A stretch of 64,000 nt of DNA from Streptomyces solicavernae (GTDB lineage Bacteria > Actinomycetota > Actinomycetes > Streptomycetales > Streptomycetaceae), in the NCBI RefSeq assembly GCF_029968095.1, contig NZ_JASCIR010000005.1, positions 237,685 to 301,684 on the forward strand. Reading direction: 5' to 3'. The translations under genes and the position numbers were made by a program. This document shows positions 27,047 through 36,042 of the stretch, in pieces. Each line of letters opens with the position of its first letter. Positions within the stretch are counted from its first letter, which is position 1. The notes below the pieces were generated by a model that saw nothing but the letters and a program-made list of their open reading frames with translations, did not search any database and was not told the origin of the DNA.

Positions 27047-27685
27047 ATGTTCGTTCAGCTTCTCGCGGCCACGGGTGTGCTCACCGTCCTGACCATGGTG
27101 CCCGGCCCGGACATGGCGGTCGTGACGAAGCGGGCCATCGCGTCCGGCTGGCAGGACGGCCTGCGCACGGTCGGGGGGATCGCGGCGGGACTGCTCGTCT
27201 GGGGCGCCCTGACCGTGGCCGGCCTGGCCGCCGTCCTGGCCGCGTCGAGCACTGCCTACACGATCGTCAAGTTCGCGGGTGCCGCCTATCTCGCGTTCCT
27301 GGGCGTCCAGGCGTTGCTGCAGAGCCGGCGCAAGCGGTCGGCGGCCGCGGGAGACGGTGCCTCGCCCTCTCCGGCGCCCGCGCCCGCGTCGGGCAGTCCG
27401 TGGCGCACGGGGCTGGTCAGCAATGTCTTCAACCCGAAGATCGCGGTTTTCTACACCGGCCTCCTGCCCACGCTTGCGCCGAGCGACGTGGCGCCGCACT
27501 TGGGCATGACACTGCTGGTGCTCGTCCACGCGGCCCTCACGCTCGCCTGGCTCGGCGGCTACGTGCTGGTCCTGGCCAAGGCCCGCCCCTTCTTCGAGAG
27601 GCCTGTCGTACGACGCGCCATGGATCGCGTCACCGGGGTCGTCCTGATCGGTTTCGGGGTCAAGGTGGCCACCTCTCAGCCGTGA
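27047..27685 (+). CDS. LysE/RhtB-family exporter
   Basis: A 212-residue membrane protein. MVPGPDMAVVTKRAIASGW near the N-terminus is the LysE/RhtB signature (PGP then a Gly-rich loop). About six helices follow, including SNVFNPKIAVFYTGLLP, the second conserved segment. A cytoplasmic linker of about 25 residues (RRKRSAAAGDGASPSPAPAP) is longer than usual. These proteins export amino acids or their derivatives; the substrate is unknown. Confidence 0.9.
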   Translation: MFVQLLAATGVLTVLTMVPGPDMAVVTKRAIASGWQDGLRTVGGIAAGLLVWGALTVAGLAAVLAASSTAYTIVKFAGAAYLAFLGVQALLQSRRKRSAAAGDGASPSPAPAPASGSPWRTGLVSNVFNPKIAVFYTGLLPTLAPSDVAPHLGMTLLVLVHAALTLAWLGGYVLVLAKARPFFERPVVRRAMDRVTGVVLIGFGVKVATSQP

Positions 27686-27900
27686 GCACCGGCACCTCCC
27701 AGCCATGAGCACCGTCAGGAGGCGGCTCTCCCCGAGGTGAGGCCGTGTCTGCTCGTCGACGGCGACATCCACGTTCCTCGCCGCGGGCCGAGTCGCGTGA
27801 CCCACATCACACATGGGGATGTCACAACTCGCGGGCTGCCCAGCGTCGTACGGGTGCTGGCAAGCACCGACGAGGACAGACGAGGACACAGGAGTCCACC

Positions 27901-28383
27901 ATGGAAGCTCGACTGAACGTCATGGCAAGCCCGGTCGCCGCCAAGGCCCTGAAGCATCTCATCGCCGCAGGCCAGGTGCTCAAGGAGTCGTCTCTTCCGT
28001 CGGCGACGCAGGAGCTGGTGAAGATCCGGGCCAGCCAGATCAACGGCTGTTCCGGCTGCCTGGACATGCACACCAAGGAGGCGGCTGCGGCCGGTGAGAC
28101 GTCGCTGCGGCTGAACCTGATCGCGGCGTGGCGTGAGGCCACCGTGTTCACCGATGCCGAGCGTGCGGCGCTGGAGCTGACGGAGGAGGGCACCCGGATC
28201 GCGGACGGCGCCGGTGGCGTCCCGGACGCGGTGTGGGCGAACGCCGCCCAGCACTACGACGAGGACCAGCTTTCTGCTCTGGTGACCTTGATCCTCGTCA
28301 TCAACGCCTTCAACCGCGGCAATGTCATCACCCAGCAGCCCGCGGGGAGTTACCAGGTCGGCCAGCTCGCCCCGGCCAGCTGA
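27901..28383 (+). CDS. AhpD-like carboxymuconolactone decarboxylase family protein
   Basis: A 160-residue all-alpha protein with the redox pair CSGC (Cys50, Cys53) followed by LDMHTKEA, the alkylhydroperoxidase AhpD-core motif ExxxxxxCxxCxxxH. An aggag ribosome site precedes the ATG. It probably acts in peroxide or thiol redox protection. No partner peroxiredoxin is next to it. Confidence 0.9.
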   Translation: MEARLNVMASPVAAKALKHLIAAGQVLKESSLPSATQELVKIRASQINGCSGCLDMHTKEAAAAGETSLRLNLIAAWREATVFTDAERAALELTEEGTRIADGAGGVPDAVWANAAQHYDEDQLSALVTLILVINAFNRGNVITQQPAGSYQVGQLAPAS

Positions 28384-28446
28384 CGAGGCGCCGTTCCGTC
28401 AGGCGAGGGCGAACACCGCCACGTCATAGCGCTCGTTCACCGCCTC

Positions 28447-28478
28447 CGGCCGGTCGCACCCATCCGTGCGACCGGCCG
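28447..28478. terminator. Strong hairpin downstream of the AhpD-like gene
   Basis: A perfect 12-bp stem (28447-28458 with 28467-28478) and an 8-nt loop, 64 bp after the stop. There is no T-run on either strand, so it is a terminator of the GC-only Streptomyces kind or a stable RNA element. Confidence 0.6.
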
Positions 28479-28600
28479 CCGGACCGGGCCCCACACGGCT
28501 ACGGAGGACAGGGACGCCCCGGAGGTGCTGTTCCGGCGCACCGTGAGCCGGATACTGCCGGGACTGCTGGGCACCGGCCGACCGAAGCGCCCCTCGCCGC

Positions 28601-28654
28601 GAAGGGCCCCATCGCCCCGAAGGGACCCCTCGACCCGAAGGGACCCCTCGACCC
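28601..28654. repeat. 18-bp tandem repeat upstream of the histidine kinase gene
   Basis: Three 18-bp units of the form gaagggacccctcgaccc (first copy diverged) lie in the 353-bp gap 28384-28736. They are followed by a perfect 14-bp palindrome gccccttaaggggc at about 28661-28674. Apart from the hairpin at 28447 and these elements, no gene or clear promoter was recognised in the gap. Confidence 0.8.
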
Positions 28655-28736
28655 GAAAGCGCCCCTTAAGGGGCTCGTTCAGGGGCCCGGCGTCTGAACG
28701 GGTCCCGGCTGCGCGAGCCGGAATATTCTTCCGGAC

Positions 28737-29966
28737 ATGGCACTCTCCCCGACCGGCCCGCCCGGACAGCGACTCTCCGCGCGTGCCAAGGATCTCGTGG
28801 TGACGCTGGCCGTCACGGCTGTCGTCATGGGCGGCACGGTCTGGGGGATGCGGAACGTGACCGAGAGCCTCTGGCAGGCCGTGACCGGCTGGTCGCTGCT
28901 CTCGGTCGCCTGCGGCGCGCTGTACTTCCGCCGTCATCGGCCGATCGGCGTCGCCCTGGTCACGCTGCTCGCGTGTGCCGTGTACTACCCGGTGAGCGCG
29001 AACGACGGCCCCGTGATGCTGGCGTTCGTCATCGCCCTCTACACGGCCGCCGTGGACGGCCGCTTCGCCGCGGCCGCGGCCCTGGGCGTCGTGGCGATGC
29101 TGCTCGTGGTGTACGGCGAGGTGTTGCAGGAGCCGGGTCAGCGCAAGGTCGACGACATGTCGATCATGATGCTGGCGGGCTGGCTGCTCAGCCTGCTCGT
29201 GCTCGCTCGCGCACAACGCACGCGTGCCGCCTATTTGGCCGAGGTGCGCGGACGTGCCCTGGCCGCCGAGCGGGAGCAGGAGGCCCGGGCCCAGCAGAGC
29301 GCGACCGAGGAGCGGCTGCGGATCGCGCGTGAAGTCCACGACGTACTGGGGCACAGCATTTCGCTGATCAACGTGCAGTCCAGCGCTGCCCTGCACCGGC
29401 TCTCCAAGCGTCAGCCCGGGCCCGCGGACGACGACACGCCCGCCGCCGATCTCGCGACCGCCCAGGAGGCGCTGGAGGCGGTCAAGACCACGAGCAAGGA
29501 CGCGCTGGGCGAGCTCCGTGCCACCCTCGGGATGCTCCGCCAGGCCGACGAGAGCGCCCCCACGGCCCCCACAGCCGGCCTGGAGCAGCTGCCCGGCCTT
29601 CTGGCGGGGGCGCGTAGCACGGGGCTCGACGTCCGCACGGAGACGGTGGGCACGCCCTGCCCGCTGCCGCCGCCGCTCGATCTGGCGGCGTACCGGATCG
29701 TGCAGGAGTCGCTCACCAACGTGACCCGGCACGCGCGCGCGGGCCGCGCGACGGTCACCCTCACGTACTCCGCCGAGGACCTGCGGCTGCGCATCGACGA
29801 CGACGGCAAGGGCTCGCCGGACGAGTCGGCGCGGGGCAGCGGAATCCGCGGAATGGCCGAGCGTGCCAAGGCGTTCGGCGGCGAACTGACCGCATGCAAC
29901 ACGGCGGACGGCTTCCGGGTGAGTGCCCGGCTGCCGCTGCGGCCGCCGTTCGAGGGGGAGCTGTGA
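28737..29966 (+). CDS. NarL-type sensor histidine kinase
   Basis: A 409-residue kinase with four or more N-terminal membrane helices (residues 20-150) and no sizeable extracellular loop, then a coiled coil. The HisKA_3 dimerisation domain has the phospho-His in REVHDVLGHSISLI (His201). The HATPase domain contains QESLTNVTRHARAG and GSGIRGMAERA. It is translationally coupled (GTGA) to its response regulator. The signal is unknown; membrane-only sensors of this kind often detect envelope stress. Confidence 0.92.
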   Translation: MALSPTGPPGQRLSARAKDLVVTLAVTAVVMGGTVWGMRNVTESLWQAVTGWSLLSVACGALYFRRHRPIGVALVTLLACAVYYPVSANDGPVMLAFVIALYTAAVDGRFAAAAALGVVAMLLVVYGEVLQEPGQRKVDDMSIMMLAGWLLSLLVLARAQRTRAAYLAEVRGRALAAEREQEARAQQSATEERLRIAREVHDVLGHSISLINVQSSAALHRLSKRQPGPADDDTPAADLATAQEALEAVKTTSKDALGELRATLGMLRQADESAPTAPTAGLEQLPGLLAGARSTGLDVRTETVGTPCPLPPPLDLAAYRIVQESLTNVTRHARAGRATVTLTYSAEDLRLRIDDDGKGSPDESARGSGIRGMAERAKAFGGELTACNTADGFRVSARLPLRPPFEGEL

Positions 29967-30682
29967 AAGCCACACAAGGACCGACGGAATCCGGCTCCGG
30001 AACGGAGGGCGGGAAGACGGTCCGTGTCGTCCTCGCCGACGACCAGACTCTTGTAAGAGCCGGTTTTCGTTCCATCCTGGAGGACGAGGACGACATCGAG
30101 GTGGTCGGCGAGGCCGCGGACGGCGAGCAGGCGCTCGACCTGGCCCGCCGGCTGCTGCCCGACGTGGTTCTGATGGACATCCGGATGCCGGGCGTCGACG
30201 GCCTGGAGGCCACCCGCCGCATCACCGGGGACACGTCCCTGGACGGCGTGCGCGTCGTGATCCTCACGACGTTCGACGTGGACGACTACGTGTACGGAGC
30301 GCTGCGCGCGGGCGCCTCCGGGATCCTGGTCAAGGACACCGAGCCGATGGAGTTGCTGCACGGCGTGCGGGTCGTGGCGCGCGGTGACGCGCTGCTGGCG
30401 CCCGCCGTGACGCGTCGCCTCATCGCCGAGTTCGCGGGCCGCACCAGGCAGCCCGACCCGAGCCCCCGCCTGAACGCGCTGACGGAGCGCGAGCGGGAGG
30501 TGATGGGCCTGGTCGGCGCCGGGCTGTCCAACGACGAGATCGCCCGGCGCCTGGTCCTCTCGCCCGCCACGGCCAAGACGCACGTGAGCCGGATCATGAC
30601 CAAGCTGGACGTGCGCGACCGGGCCCAACTGGTCATCCTCGCCTACGAGTCCGGGATGATCACCCCGGGCTGGCTGGCCTGA
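29963..30682 (+). CDS. NarL/LuxR-type response regulator
   Basis: A 239-residue partner of the preceding kinase. The receiver has phospho-acceptor Asp72 in VVLMDIRMPGVDG and Lys in GILVKDTEP, and a C-terminal LuxR helix-turn-helix (LTEREREVMGLVGAGLSNDEIA). The GTG at 29963 overlaps the kinase stop. The cydAB genes follow on the same strand after 125 bp and are possible targets, but no binding site was identified. Confidence 0.93.
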   Translation: MKATQGPTESGSGTEGGKTVRVVLADDQTLVRAGFRSILEDEDDIEVVGEAADGEQALDLARRLLPDVVLMDIRMPGVDGLEATRRITGDTSLDGVRVVILTTFDVDDYVYGALRAGASGILVKDTEPMELLHGVRVVARGDALLAPAVTRRLIAEFAGRTRQPDPSPRLNALTEREREVMGLVGAGLSNDEIARRLVLSPATAKTHVSRIMTKLDVRDRAQLVILAYESGMITPGWLA

Positions 30683-30807
30683 CCCGCCACCGCGCGTGCC
30701 CGCAACTCCTGGGGTACGCCGACGCCCGCACCCACAACTGAGGGTGTACGCCCACTGTCCACCGGAGGCCGACGCCTGCACCGGAGCCGTACGCGGACGC
30801 TGTCGGG

Positions 30808-32115
30808 GTGGACCCATCCCTGACCTTTGCGGGCGCCCCGCCGGCCCCGGAGACCCTCGACCTGGCGCGGCTGCAGTTCGCCCTCACCGCGGGCGGCCAC
30901 TTCCTGTTCGTGGCCCTCACGCTCGGCCTCGCGACCCTGGTGGCCTGTCTGCAGACCCGGGCGACGCTGAGCGGCACCGTGCTGCACGCGCGCATGGTGC
31001 GGTTCTGGGGGCAGCTGTACGTCATCAACTACGCGGTCGGGATCGTCACCGGCATCGTCATGGAGTTTCAGTTCGGGCTGAGCTGGAGCGGGCTCACGCA
31101 CTACGCAGGGGACGTTTTCGGTGCCTCCATGGCGCTGGAGACGGTGGTCGCCTTCTTTGTGGAGTCGACTTTCCTCGGCCTGTGGATCTTCGGCTGGCAC
31201 CGGTTCAACCGCTGGGTGCACCTGACGCTGATCTGGGTCGTCACCCTCACCGCGTACGCCTCCGCGTACTGGATCCTCGTCGCGAACGGCTTCCTCAACA
31301 ACCCCGTGGGGCACCGGGAGTCGGGCGGCAGGCTGGTCTTCGGGGACGCGGCGGCGGTGTTCACCAACCCGAGCACGCTGCTGGCGTTCGGGCACATCGT
31401 GGCGGGTGCGCTGCTCACCGCGGGGTTCTTCATGGCAGGGGTGAGCGCGTACCACCTGTTCAAGCGCTCCCCGGAGTGGGAGTTCTTCGGGCGGAGCCTG
31501 CGCGTCGGGGTGTTCGTGTCGCTGCCGGCCCTCTTTGTTGCGGCTGCTTTCGGCGGGGTTCAGTTCGCCGTGATGCAGCCCATGAAGGAGGCGGTTTTCA
31601 GCGCCAAGGCGGCCGAAGTGGCCCGGCTTCAGGCCGAGATGGCGGCTCGTTTCGGGCCCGGTGACTACGTCCCTTCGGAAGCGTTGACGCGCGGTGCCGG
31701 AATTCTGATGCTGCTCGCCTTCGCGCTGATGATGTACCTGTGCATCGGTGGTTTCGTGCTCGCCTGCTTCAAGAGGACCGTTTTCCGCTTCCGCCTCTGG
31801 CACGTGGTGCTCATGGCGGCGGTTCCGCTGCCGTACGTGGCGATGATCAGCGGCTGGGTGTTCCGTGAGGCGGGGCGTCAGCCCTGGGTCGTGTACGGCC
31901 TGTTGCGGACCGAGGACGCGGTGTCCTCGGTGTCGCCCGGGGCGATGCGCACCTCGTTGATCGTGTTCACCTCTCTGTTCGCGCTGCTCGCCGCCGTCAA
32001 TGTGTGGCTGCTCGTGCGGCACGCGCGCGTGGGGCCCGTCGACCGCGGGCTCGGGCACGACGAGCGGGCCGCCGAACGGGACCCTGCCGACTCTCTCGCC
32101 GCCGCGAGTTACTGA
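30808..32115 (+). CDS. cydA: Cytochrome bd-type ubiquinol oxidase subunit I (CydA-like)
   Basis: A 435-residue, about nine-helix quinol oxidase subunit. Haem-ligand candidates are His31 in LQFALTAGGHFLF, the His in FGHIVAGALL, and a Met in VAMISGW. The acidic FFVESTFLGLWIFGW motif and the GRQPWVVYGLLRT quinol-site motif are present. The region between QPMKEAVF and GWVFREAGRQPW is short, so it has the small Q-loop. The GTG at 30808 has no good ribosome site before it. cydB follows 8 bp later. cydDC assembly genes are not in this window. Confidence 0.9.
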   Translation: MDPSLTFAGAPPAPETLDLARLQFALTAGGHFLFVALTLGLATLVACLQTRATLSGTVLHARMVRFWGQLYVINYAVGIVTGIVMEFQFGLSWSGLTHYAGDVFGASMALETVVAFFVESTFLGLWIFGWHRFNRWVHLTLIWVVTLTAYASAYWILVANGFLNNPVGHRESGGRLVFGDAAAVFTNPSTLLAFGHIVAGALLTAGFFMAGVSAYHLFKRSPEWEFFGRSLRVGVFVSLPALFVAAAFGGVQFAVMQPMKEAVFSAKAAEVARLQAEMAARFGPGDYVPSEALTRGAGILMLLAFALMMYLCIGGFVLACFKRTVFRFRLWHVVLMAAVPLPYVAMISGWVFREAGRQPWVVYGLLRTEDAVSSVSPGAMRTSLIVFTSLFALLAAVNVWLLVRHARVGPVDRGLGHDERAAERDPADSLAAASY

Positions 32116-32123
32116 GGAGCGCC

Positions 32124-32918
32124 ATGGACGCCTCGACCCTCGAAACGCTCGCTGTCGGCCTGCTGGCGCTCTTCACGGCCGGCTGGTTCGTGCTCGGCGG
32201 CGCCGACATCGGCACCGGCATGATCGCGCCCTACCTGGGGCGCGGTGACGCCGAACGGCGCCTGGTACTGACGTCGTTCGCCCCGTTCTTCCTCGGCAAC
32301 GAGGTGTGGCTGGTCGCCGCCGCGGGCCTGCTCATCGGCTGCTTCCCCGACCTGGAGGGCGAGTTGCTGAGCGGCCAGTTCGCCGTGGTGGTGCCGCTGC
32401 TCGCGGGCTGGGTGGTGCGCGACGCGGGGCTGTGGCTGCGCGGTCGTACGGGCGGCTCCCGGTGGCGTGCCGGGTGCGACGCGGCAGTGGTGTGCGGGAG
32501 CTGGACCGTCGCCCTGGCCTGGGGCTGGCTGCTCGCCGCGCTCTTCACCGGCTCCGTGGGCGCTCCGGCGGGCGGTCCGGTGGCGGTGCTCACGGCGCTC
32601 GCCGTCGCCGCGCTGTTCGCAGCCCACGGTCTCGGCTTCGCCGCCCTGCGCCTGACCGGAGATCCGTACGCACGCGCGCGCGTGCTGGTGGGACGCGGCG
32701 GACGGCCCTGGCAGACGTTCGCCCTGACCGGCTTCCTGATGGCCGCGCTTCCGGTGGCGGCGGGCCTCGGGCTGCCGCTCAGGGAGTCGGCCGCGGACGG
32801 CACCACGCTCGCGTTCCTCGTCCCCGCCCTGCTCGTCGTGACGCCGTTGCTGCTGGCCGTGCAGGCGTGGATGTGGCGCACGTTCCGGCACCGCGTGACC
32901 AGGCCCTCGTACATCTGA
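32124..32918 (+). CDS. cydB: Cytochrome bd-type oxidase subunit II (CydB-like), short form
   Basis: A 264-residue subunit with the CydB-type start (ALFTAGWFVLGGADIGTGMIAPYLG) and LGNEVWLVAAAGLLIGCFP. Membrane helices run to the end. Most CydB proteins have about 330-380 residues and eight helices; this one has about seven and belongs to a shortened actinobacterial type. An aggagc site precedes the ATG at 32124. It pairs with the CydA-like subunit to form a terminal oxidase. Confidence 0.85.
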   Translation: MDASTLETLAVGLLALFTAGWFVLGGADIGTGMIAPYLGRGDAERRLVLTSFAPFFLGNEVWLVAAAGLLIGCFPDLEGELLSGQFAVVVPLLAGWVVRDAGLWLRGRTGGSRWRAGCDAAVVCGSWTVALAWGWLLAALFTGSVGAPAGGPVAVLTALAVAALFAAHGLGFAALRLTGDPYARARVLVGRGGRPWQTFALTGFLMAALPVAAGLGLPLRESAADGTTLAFLVPALLVVTPLLLAVQAWMWRTFRHRVTRPSYI

Positions 32919-32978
32919 GCGCTCGCATCCGCCGTCGTACTGCGGAATCCCGTCAACCCCCGATCCCTTGGAGCTCCC

Positions 32979-33218
32979 GTGAAATACGCACTAGGCGTCC
33001 TCGGAGGCCTCTTCGGCGGCTTCTTCGCCGGTGAGCTGGTGGCTGTCGTCATCGGAGCCGCGGCCCATCTCGTCTTCGACGCGGACCTGCCGTTCGCCCT
33101 CAAGCTGATGCCGCTCTACCTGGCCGTGGCGGGCGCGATCGGCACTCCGCTGGTGCTGTCCCGCCGTGCGGGCGCCTCTCGGCCCGGCCGGGCGCCGGGC
33201 TCCCCTTACGGGGAGTGA
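32979..33218 (+). CDS. Small membrane protein, DUF5957-like
   Basis: A 79-residue protein with a Gly-rich first helix (YALGVLGGLFGGFFAGELVAVVIGAAAH) and a second helix (LMPLYLAVAGAIGTPLVL), ending in a basic Pro/Gly tail. The GTG at 32979 follows ggag. It resembles the small DUF5957 proteins of Streptomyces as I remember them, but this is from memory. It follows cydB by 60 bp and may belong to the same transcript. Function unknown. Confidence 0.65.
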   Translation: MKYALGVLGGLFGGFFAGELVAVVIGAAAHLVFDADLPFALKLMPLYLAVAGAIGTPLVLSRRAGASRPGRAPGSPYGE

Positions 33219-33250
33219 CGCGGCACGACGCGGTCTGCGGGCGGCACGGC

Positions 33251-34519
33251 TCAGGTGTCCCGGTCCGGTGGCTCAGCCGTGCGCTGGTGCGGCGGCGGGG
33301 GAGCGTCGCTGCGCGTGCTCAGGGCCTGTCTCAGGCGGACGAGCGGCGGGCCGACGTCGCGCTTGCGGTGGCCGTGCACGCGCGGGTCGTCCGTCACGTC
33401 GTACCGCTTCACATAGGCGCCGAGGAACGCCTGGAGCGTGGCCACCGCCGGGATGGCGATCAGGGCGCCGACCGCGCCCAGGAGGGCCGTGCCCACGATG
33501 ACCGAGCCGAAGGCGACAGCCGGGTGGATGTCGACGGTCTTGGCGGTCAGCTTGGGCTGCAGCATGTAGTTCTCGAACTGCTGGTAGACCACCACGAAGA
33601 TCAGCACCCACAGCGCGTACCAGGGGTCGACCGTGAACGCGATCAGCATCGGCAGTGCGCCCGCCAGATAGGTGCCGATCGTGGGCAGGAACTGCGAGAC
33701 CAGACCGACCCACACCGCGAGCGCGGGCGCGTACGAGACGTCGAGCGCCGCCAGCAGGATGTAGTGGGCGATGCCGGAGATCAGGGCCATCAGACCGCGC
33801 GAGTACAGATAGCCGCCCGTCTTGTCGACGGCGATCTCCCAGGCGCGCAGCACCTCGGCCTGCTTGGCGGGCGGCAGCACGGAGCACAGCGCACGGCGCA
33901 GGCGCGGCCCGTCCGCCGCGAAGTAGAACGAGAAGAGCAGGATCGTCAGGAGCTGGAAGAGCCCGCCCAGGACCTGCGCCGACACGTCCAGGACGCCCGT
34001 CGCACTGTTCTGCACGTACTTCTGCAGCCAGTCCGAGTGCACCAGGCTGTCCTGCAGCTCGACCCGGGACAGCTCCGTGTGGAACGTGGTGTTGATCCAG
34101 CTGATCACCGAGTCGAGGTACTGCGGGAAGTCCTCGACCATGTCCACGATCTGGCCGGCGAGCATCGAGCCCAGCATGGCGACGAAGCCCGCCCCGGCGA
34201 AGATCACGCCGAGGAACACCAGCGCGGTGGCCAGGCCACGGCGCATTCCGTGGTGCGCCATCCTGCTCACCGCGGGCTCCACGGCGAGCGCGAGGAAGAA
34301 CGCGATCAGGATGTTGATCAACAGGCCGGTCAGCTGGTGGAAGGCCCAGCTGCCCAGCTGGAAACAGGCGAACAGCGCCAGCGCGAGCACCATGGCGCGC
34401 GGGAGCCAGCGGGGCATGCGCTGTCCCGGCCACGCCGCGGCGGGCCCGTCCGGGGGCGTCGTCGAGGGCGGGCCGCTTTCCTGCGCGACGGTCTCACTGG
34501 ATGCTTTGCTGGCTGCCAC
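33251..34519 (-). CDS. AI-2E family transporter (TqsA/PerM type)
   Basis: A 422-residue permease with about eight helices. Conserved parts include FFLALAVEPAVSRM, PRGLMALISGI-like SRGLMALISGIAHYILL, and the C-terminal QFENYMLQPKLTAKTVDIHP that marks the family. The soluble tail is charged. The GTG at 34519 was chosen because it lies exactly 7 bp after the -10-like element of a damage-type promoter, giving a leaderless message. Members export autoinducer-2 or ions; the substrate cannot be predicted here. Confidence 0.88.
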   Translation of the reverse strand: MAASKASSETVAQESGPPSTTPPDGPAAAWPGQRMPRWLPRAMVLALALFACFQLGSWAFHQLTGLLINILIAFFLALAVEPAVSRMAHHGMRRGLATALVFLGVIFAGAGFVAMLGSMLAGQIVDMVEDFPQYLDSVISWINTTFHTELSRVELQDSLVHSDWLQKYVQNSATGVLDVSAQVLGGLFQLLTILLFSFYFAADGPRLRRALCSVLPPAKQAEVLRAWEIAVDKTGGYLYSRGLMALISGIAHYILLAALDVSYAPALAVWVGLVSQFLPTIGTYLAGALPMLIAFTVDPWYALWVLIFVVVYQQFENYMLQPKLTAKTVDIHPAVAFGSVIVGTALLGAVGALIAIPAVATLQAFLGAYVKRYDVTDDPRVHGHRKRDVGPPLVRLRQALSTRSDAPPPPHQRTAEPPDRDT

Positions 34520-34526
34520 GGGGACC

Positions 34527-34549
34527 AGTCTCGCGTACGCCACTGACAA
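34527..34549 (-). promoter_or_regulatory. PafBC-like promoter core before the AI-2E family gene
   Basis: On the minus strand TTGTCAGTG (34549-34541), 8 bp, GAGACT (34532-34527), then 7 bp to the GTG start. The first nine bases equal the recA element. The -10 part keeps only the A and final T of TANNNT, so it is weaker. Confidence 0.5.
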
Positions 34550-34634
34550 TCCGGCGGCCGTCCCGGCGTGACGCACCTCATCCGGGCGCGGCCGCCCGTC
34601 GAGGCGCGTCTCGCGGCTTGCCCAAGGCGCCTTT

Positions 34635-34722
34635 CGTGGCTCACCCAGACCTCTGCCGGGGCCCGCCCAGGCGTCTGGCGTGGCTCACTCAGGCCTCTGG
34701 CGTGGCTCGCTCAGGCGTCTGC
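34635..34722. repeat. 22-bp imperfect tandem repeat, four units
   Basis: Four consecutive 22-bp units of the form cgtggctcactcaggcctctgg lie between the AI-2E gene promoter and the DUF3046 stop. The second unit is the most diverged. It is intergenic and has no evident coding role. Confidence 0.8.
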
Positions 34723-34734
34723 CAGCGGCCCGCG

Positions 34735-34953
34735 TCAGCGCTTGTCGTCCGGCAGGGTGCCCCGTCTGTCGGCCGGGAGGCCCATGGCGCCGCACACCGC
34801 GCGCCAGACGTCCTTCGTCTCCCAGCCGGCGTCCAGCGCCTGGTGCACCGTCCGCCCGCCGAGCTCGGACATCACATGATCGCGCGCGAACGAATCGGCG
34901 TACGAAGCACCGAAGTGCTCCTCCATCCGCTGCCAGAAGACCGTCAACCGCAT
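34735..34953 (-). CDS. DUF3046 family protein
   Basis: A 72-residue protein, MRLTVFWQRMEEHFGASYAD onward, ending LPDDKR. The opening and ALDAGWETKDVWRAVCGAM are characteristic of DUF3046, a small actinobacterial family often encoded near recA/recX. It is complete at normal length. Function unknown. It diverges from the toroid-fold gene across 80 bp. Confidence 0.88.
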   Translation of the reverse strand: MRLTVFWQRMEEHFGASYADSFARDHVMSELGGRTVHQALDAGWETKDVWRAVCGAMGLPADRRGTLPDDKR

Positions 34954-35033
34954 GAACCCAGTATCCCGCCCCTGAGAGTGGGCCGTGGCCGGAGCGGCTG
35001 CCGGGCGCCGTCTGCCGCCCTACGGTTCGGAGC

Positions 35034-36002
35034 ATGGCTGAATCCGTAGCATCCGGTACGCCCGAGGCGGCCGCGCGGCTGCCGCGTCCCACGGCCGCTC
35101 GGCCCTGTCGGCTCGCCCGTGCCGAGCGCTTCGTGTGGCTCACCGCGCGTGTGCTCGAACAGCGCAGGTTCGCCCACCACTTCCTCGGCGCTTCCGCCGA
35201 TGCCGTCGAGGAGGCGCTCGCCGCGTACCGCACCCAGGACGGCGGATACGGGCACGCTCTTGAGCCCGATCTGCGGGGCCCGGTGAGCCAGCCGCTGCAC
35301 ACCGCGCACGCGCTGCGCGTGCTCGACTCGATCGGGCGCTGCGGCGGGCAGCGCGTGGAGCGGGTGTGCCGCCACCTCTCGGAGCTGTCGACGCCGGACG
35401 GAGCGCTGCCCGCGATCCATCCCAGCCAGCGCGGCTACCCCGTCGCGCCGTTCGTGCCGGTCGTGGACGACCCGCCCAGCGACCTGCTCGCCACCGGCCC
35501 CGTGGTGGGCCTGCTGCACCGCAACCAGGTGTGGCACGCCTGGCTGTTCCGCGCCACGGACTACTGCTGGCAGGCCGTGGAGTCGCTCACCACGTCCCAC
35601 CCGTACGAGATCCAGGCCGCGGTGGCCTTCCTCGACGGGGCGCCGGACCGCTCCCGTGCCCGGGCCGCCGCGGACCGTCTCGGCCGGCTGGTGAGGGAGC
35701 AGCGGCTCGTCGTGCTGGATCCCCGGCGGCGGGACACGTACCCGGTGGCGCCGGGCTACGCGCCGGGCGAGCACCACTTCCCGCACGACTACGCGCGCGT
35801 GCCGGAGTCCTTGGCCCGTTCCTGGTTCACGGACGAGGAGCTGGCGCGGTCCCTGGACCACCTGGAGGGCGAACAGCAGGACGACGGCGGCTGGCCGGTC
35901 AACTGGCCTCTGTGGGCTCCCGGTTCGGCACTTGAGTGGCGTCCGGTCGTGACGATCGACGCCTTGCGCACACTGCGTGCGTACGGCCGCAAGCCGGGCT
36001 GA
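35034..36002 (+). CDS. Prenyltransferase/terpenoid-cyclase-like toroid protein, function unknown
   Basis: A 322-residue protein with internal motifs of the alpha/alpha toroid fold: YRTQDGGYGHALEPDLR, LSTPDGALPAI and EQQDDGGWPVNWP, QW-like repeats seen in squalene cyclases and prenyltransferase beta subunits. The DxDD catalytic motif of class II cyclases is not apparent, and the length is about half a cyclase. Cytoplasmic, no signal peptide. It stands alone between DUF3046 (divergent) and azlD (convergent). I do not assign a reaction. Confidence 0.7.
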   Translation: MAESVASGTPEAAARLPRPTAARPCRLARAERFVWLTARVLEQRRFAHHFLGASADAVEEALAAYRTQDGGYGHALEPDLRGPVSQPLHTAHALRVLDSIGRCGGQRVERVCRHLSELSTPDGALPAIHPSQRGYPVAPFVPVVDDPPSDLLATGPVVGLLHRNQVWHAWLFRATDYCWQAVESLTTSHPYEIQAAVAFLDGAPDRSRARAAADRLGRLVREQRLVVLDPRRRDTYPVAPGYAPGEHHFPHDYARVPESLARSWFTDEELARSLDHLEGEQQDDGGWPVNWPLWAPGSALEWRPVVTIDALRTLRAYGRKPG

Positions 36003-36042
36003 CGGCCAAGGGGCGCCCCTTCGGGGTGCGTCAGGTCCGCCA

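Noticed and set aside
28398..28470. Possible C-terminal remnant of a minus-strand gene reading ...RPEAVNERYDVAVFALA then stop
   Set aside because: Only about 25 plausible codons, with no start or upstream homology visible and a hairpin overlapping it; too little to call a pseudogene.
30683..30807. Rex or other redox-operator upstream of cydA
   Set aside because: No TTGTGAA-type inverted repeat is present; only GC-rich direct repeats around gacgcc were seen.
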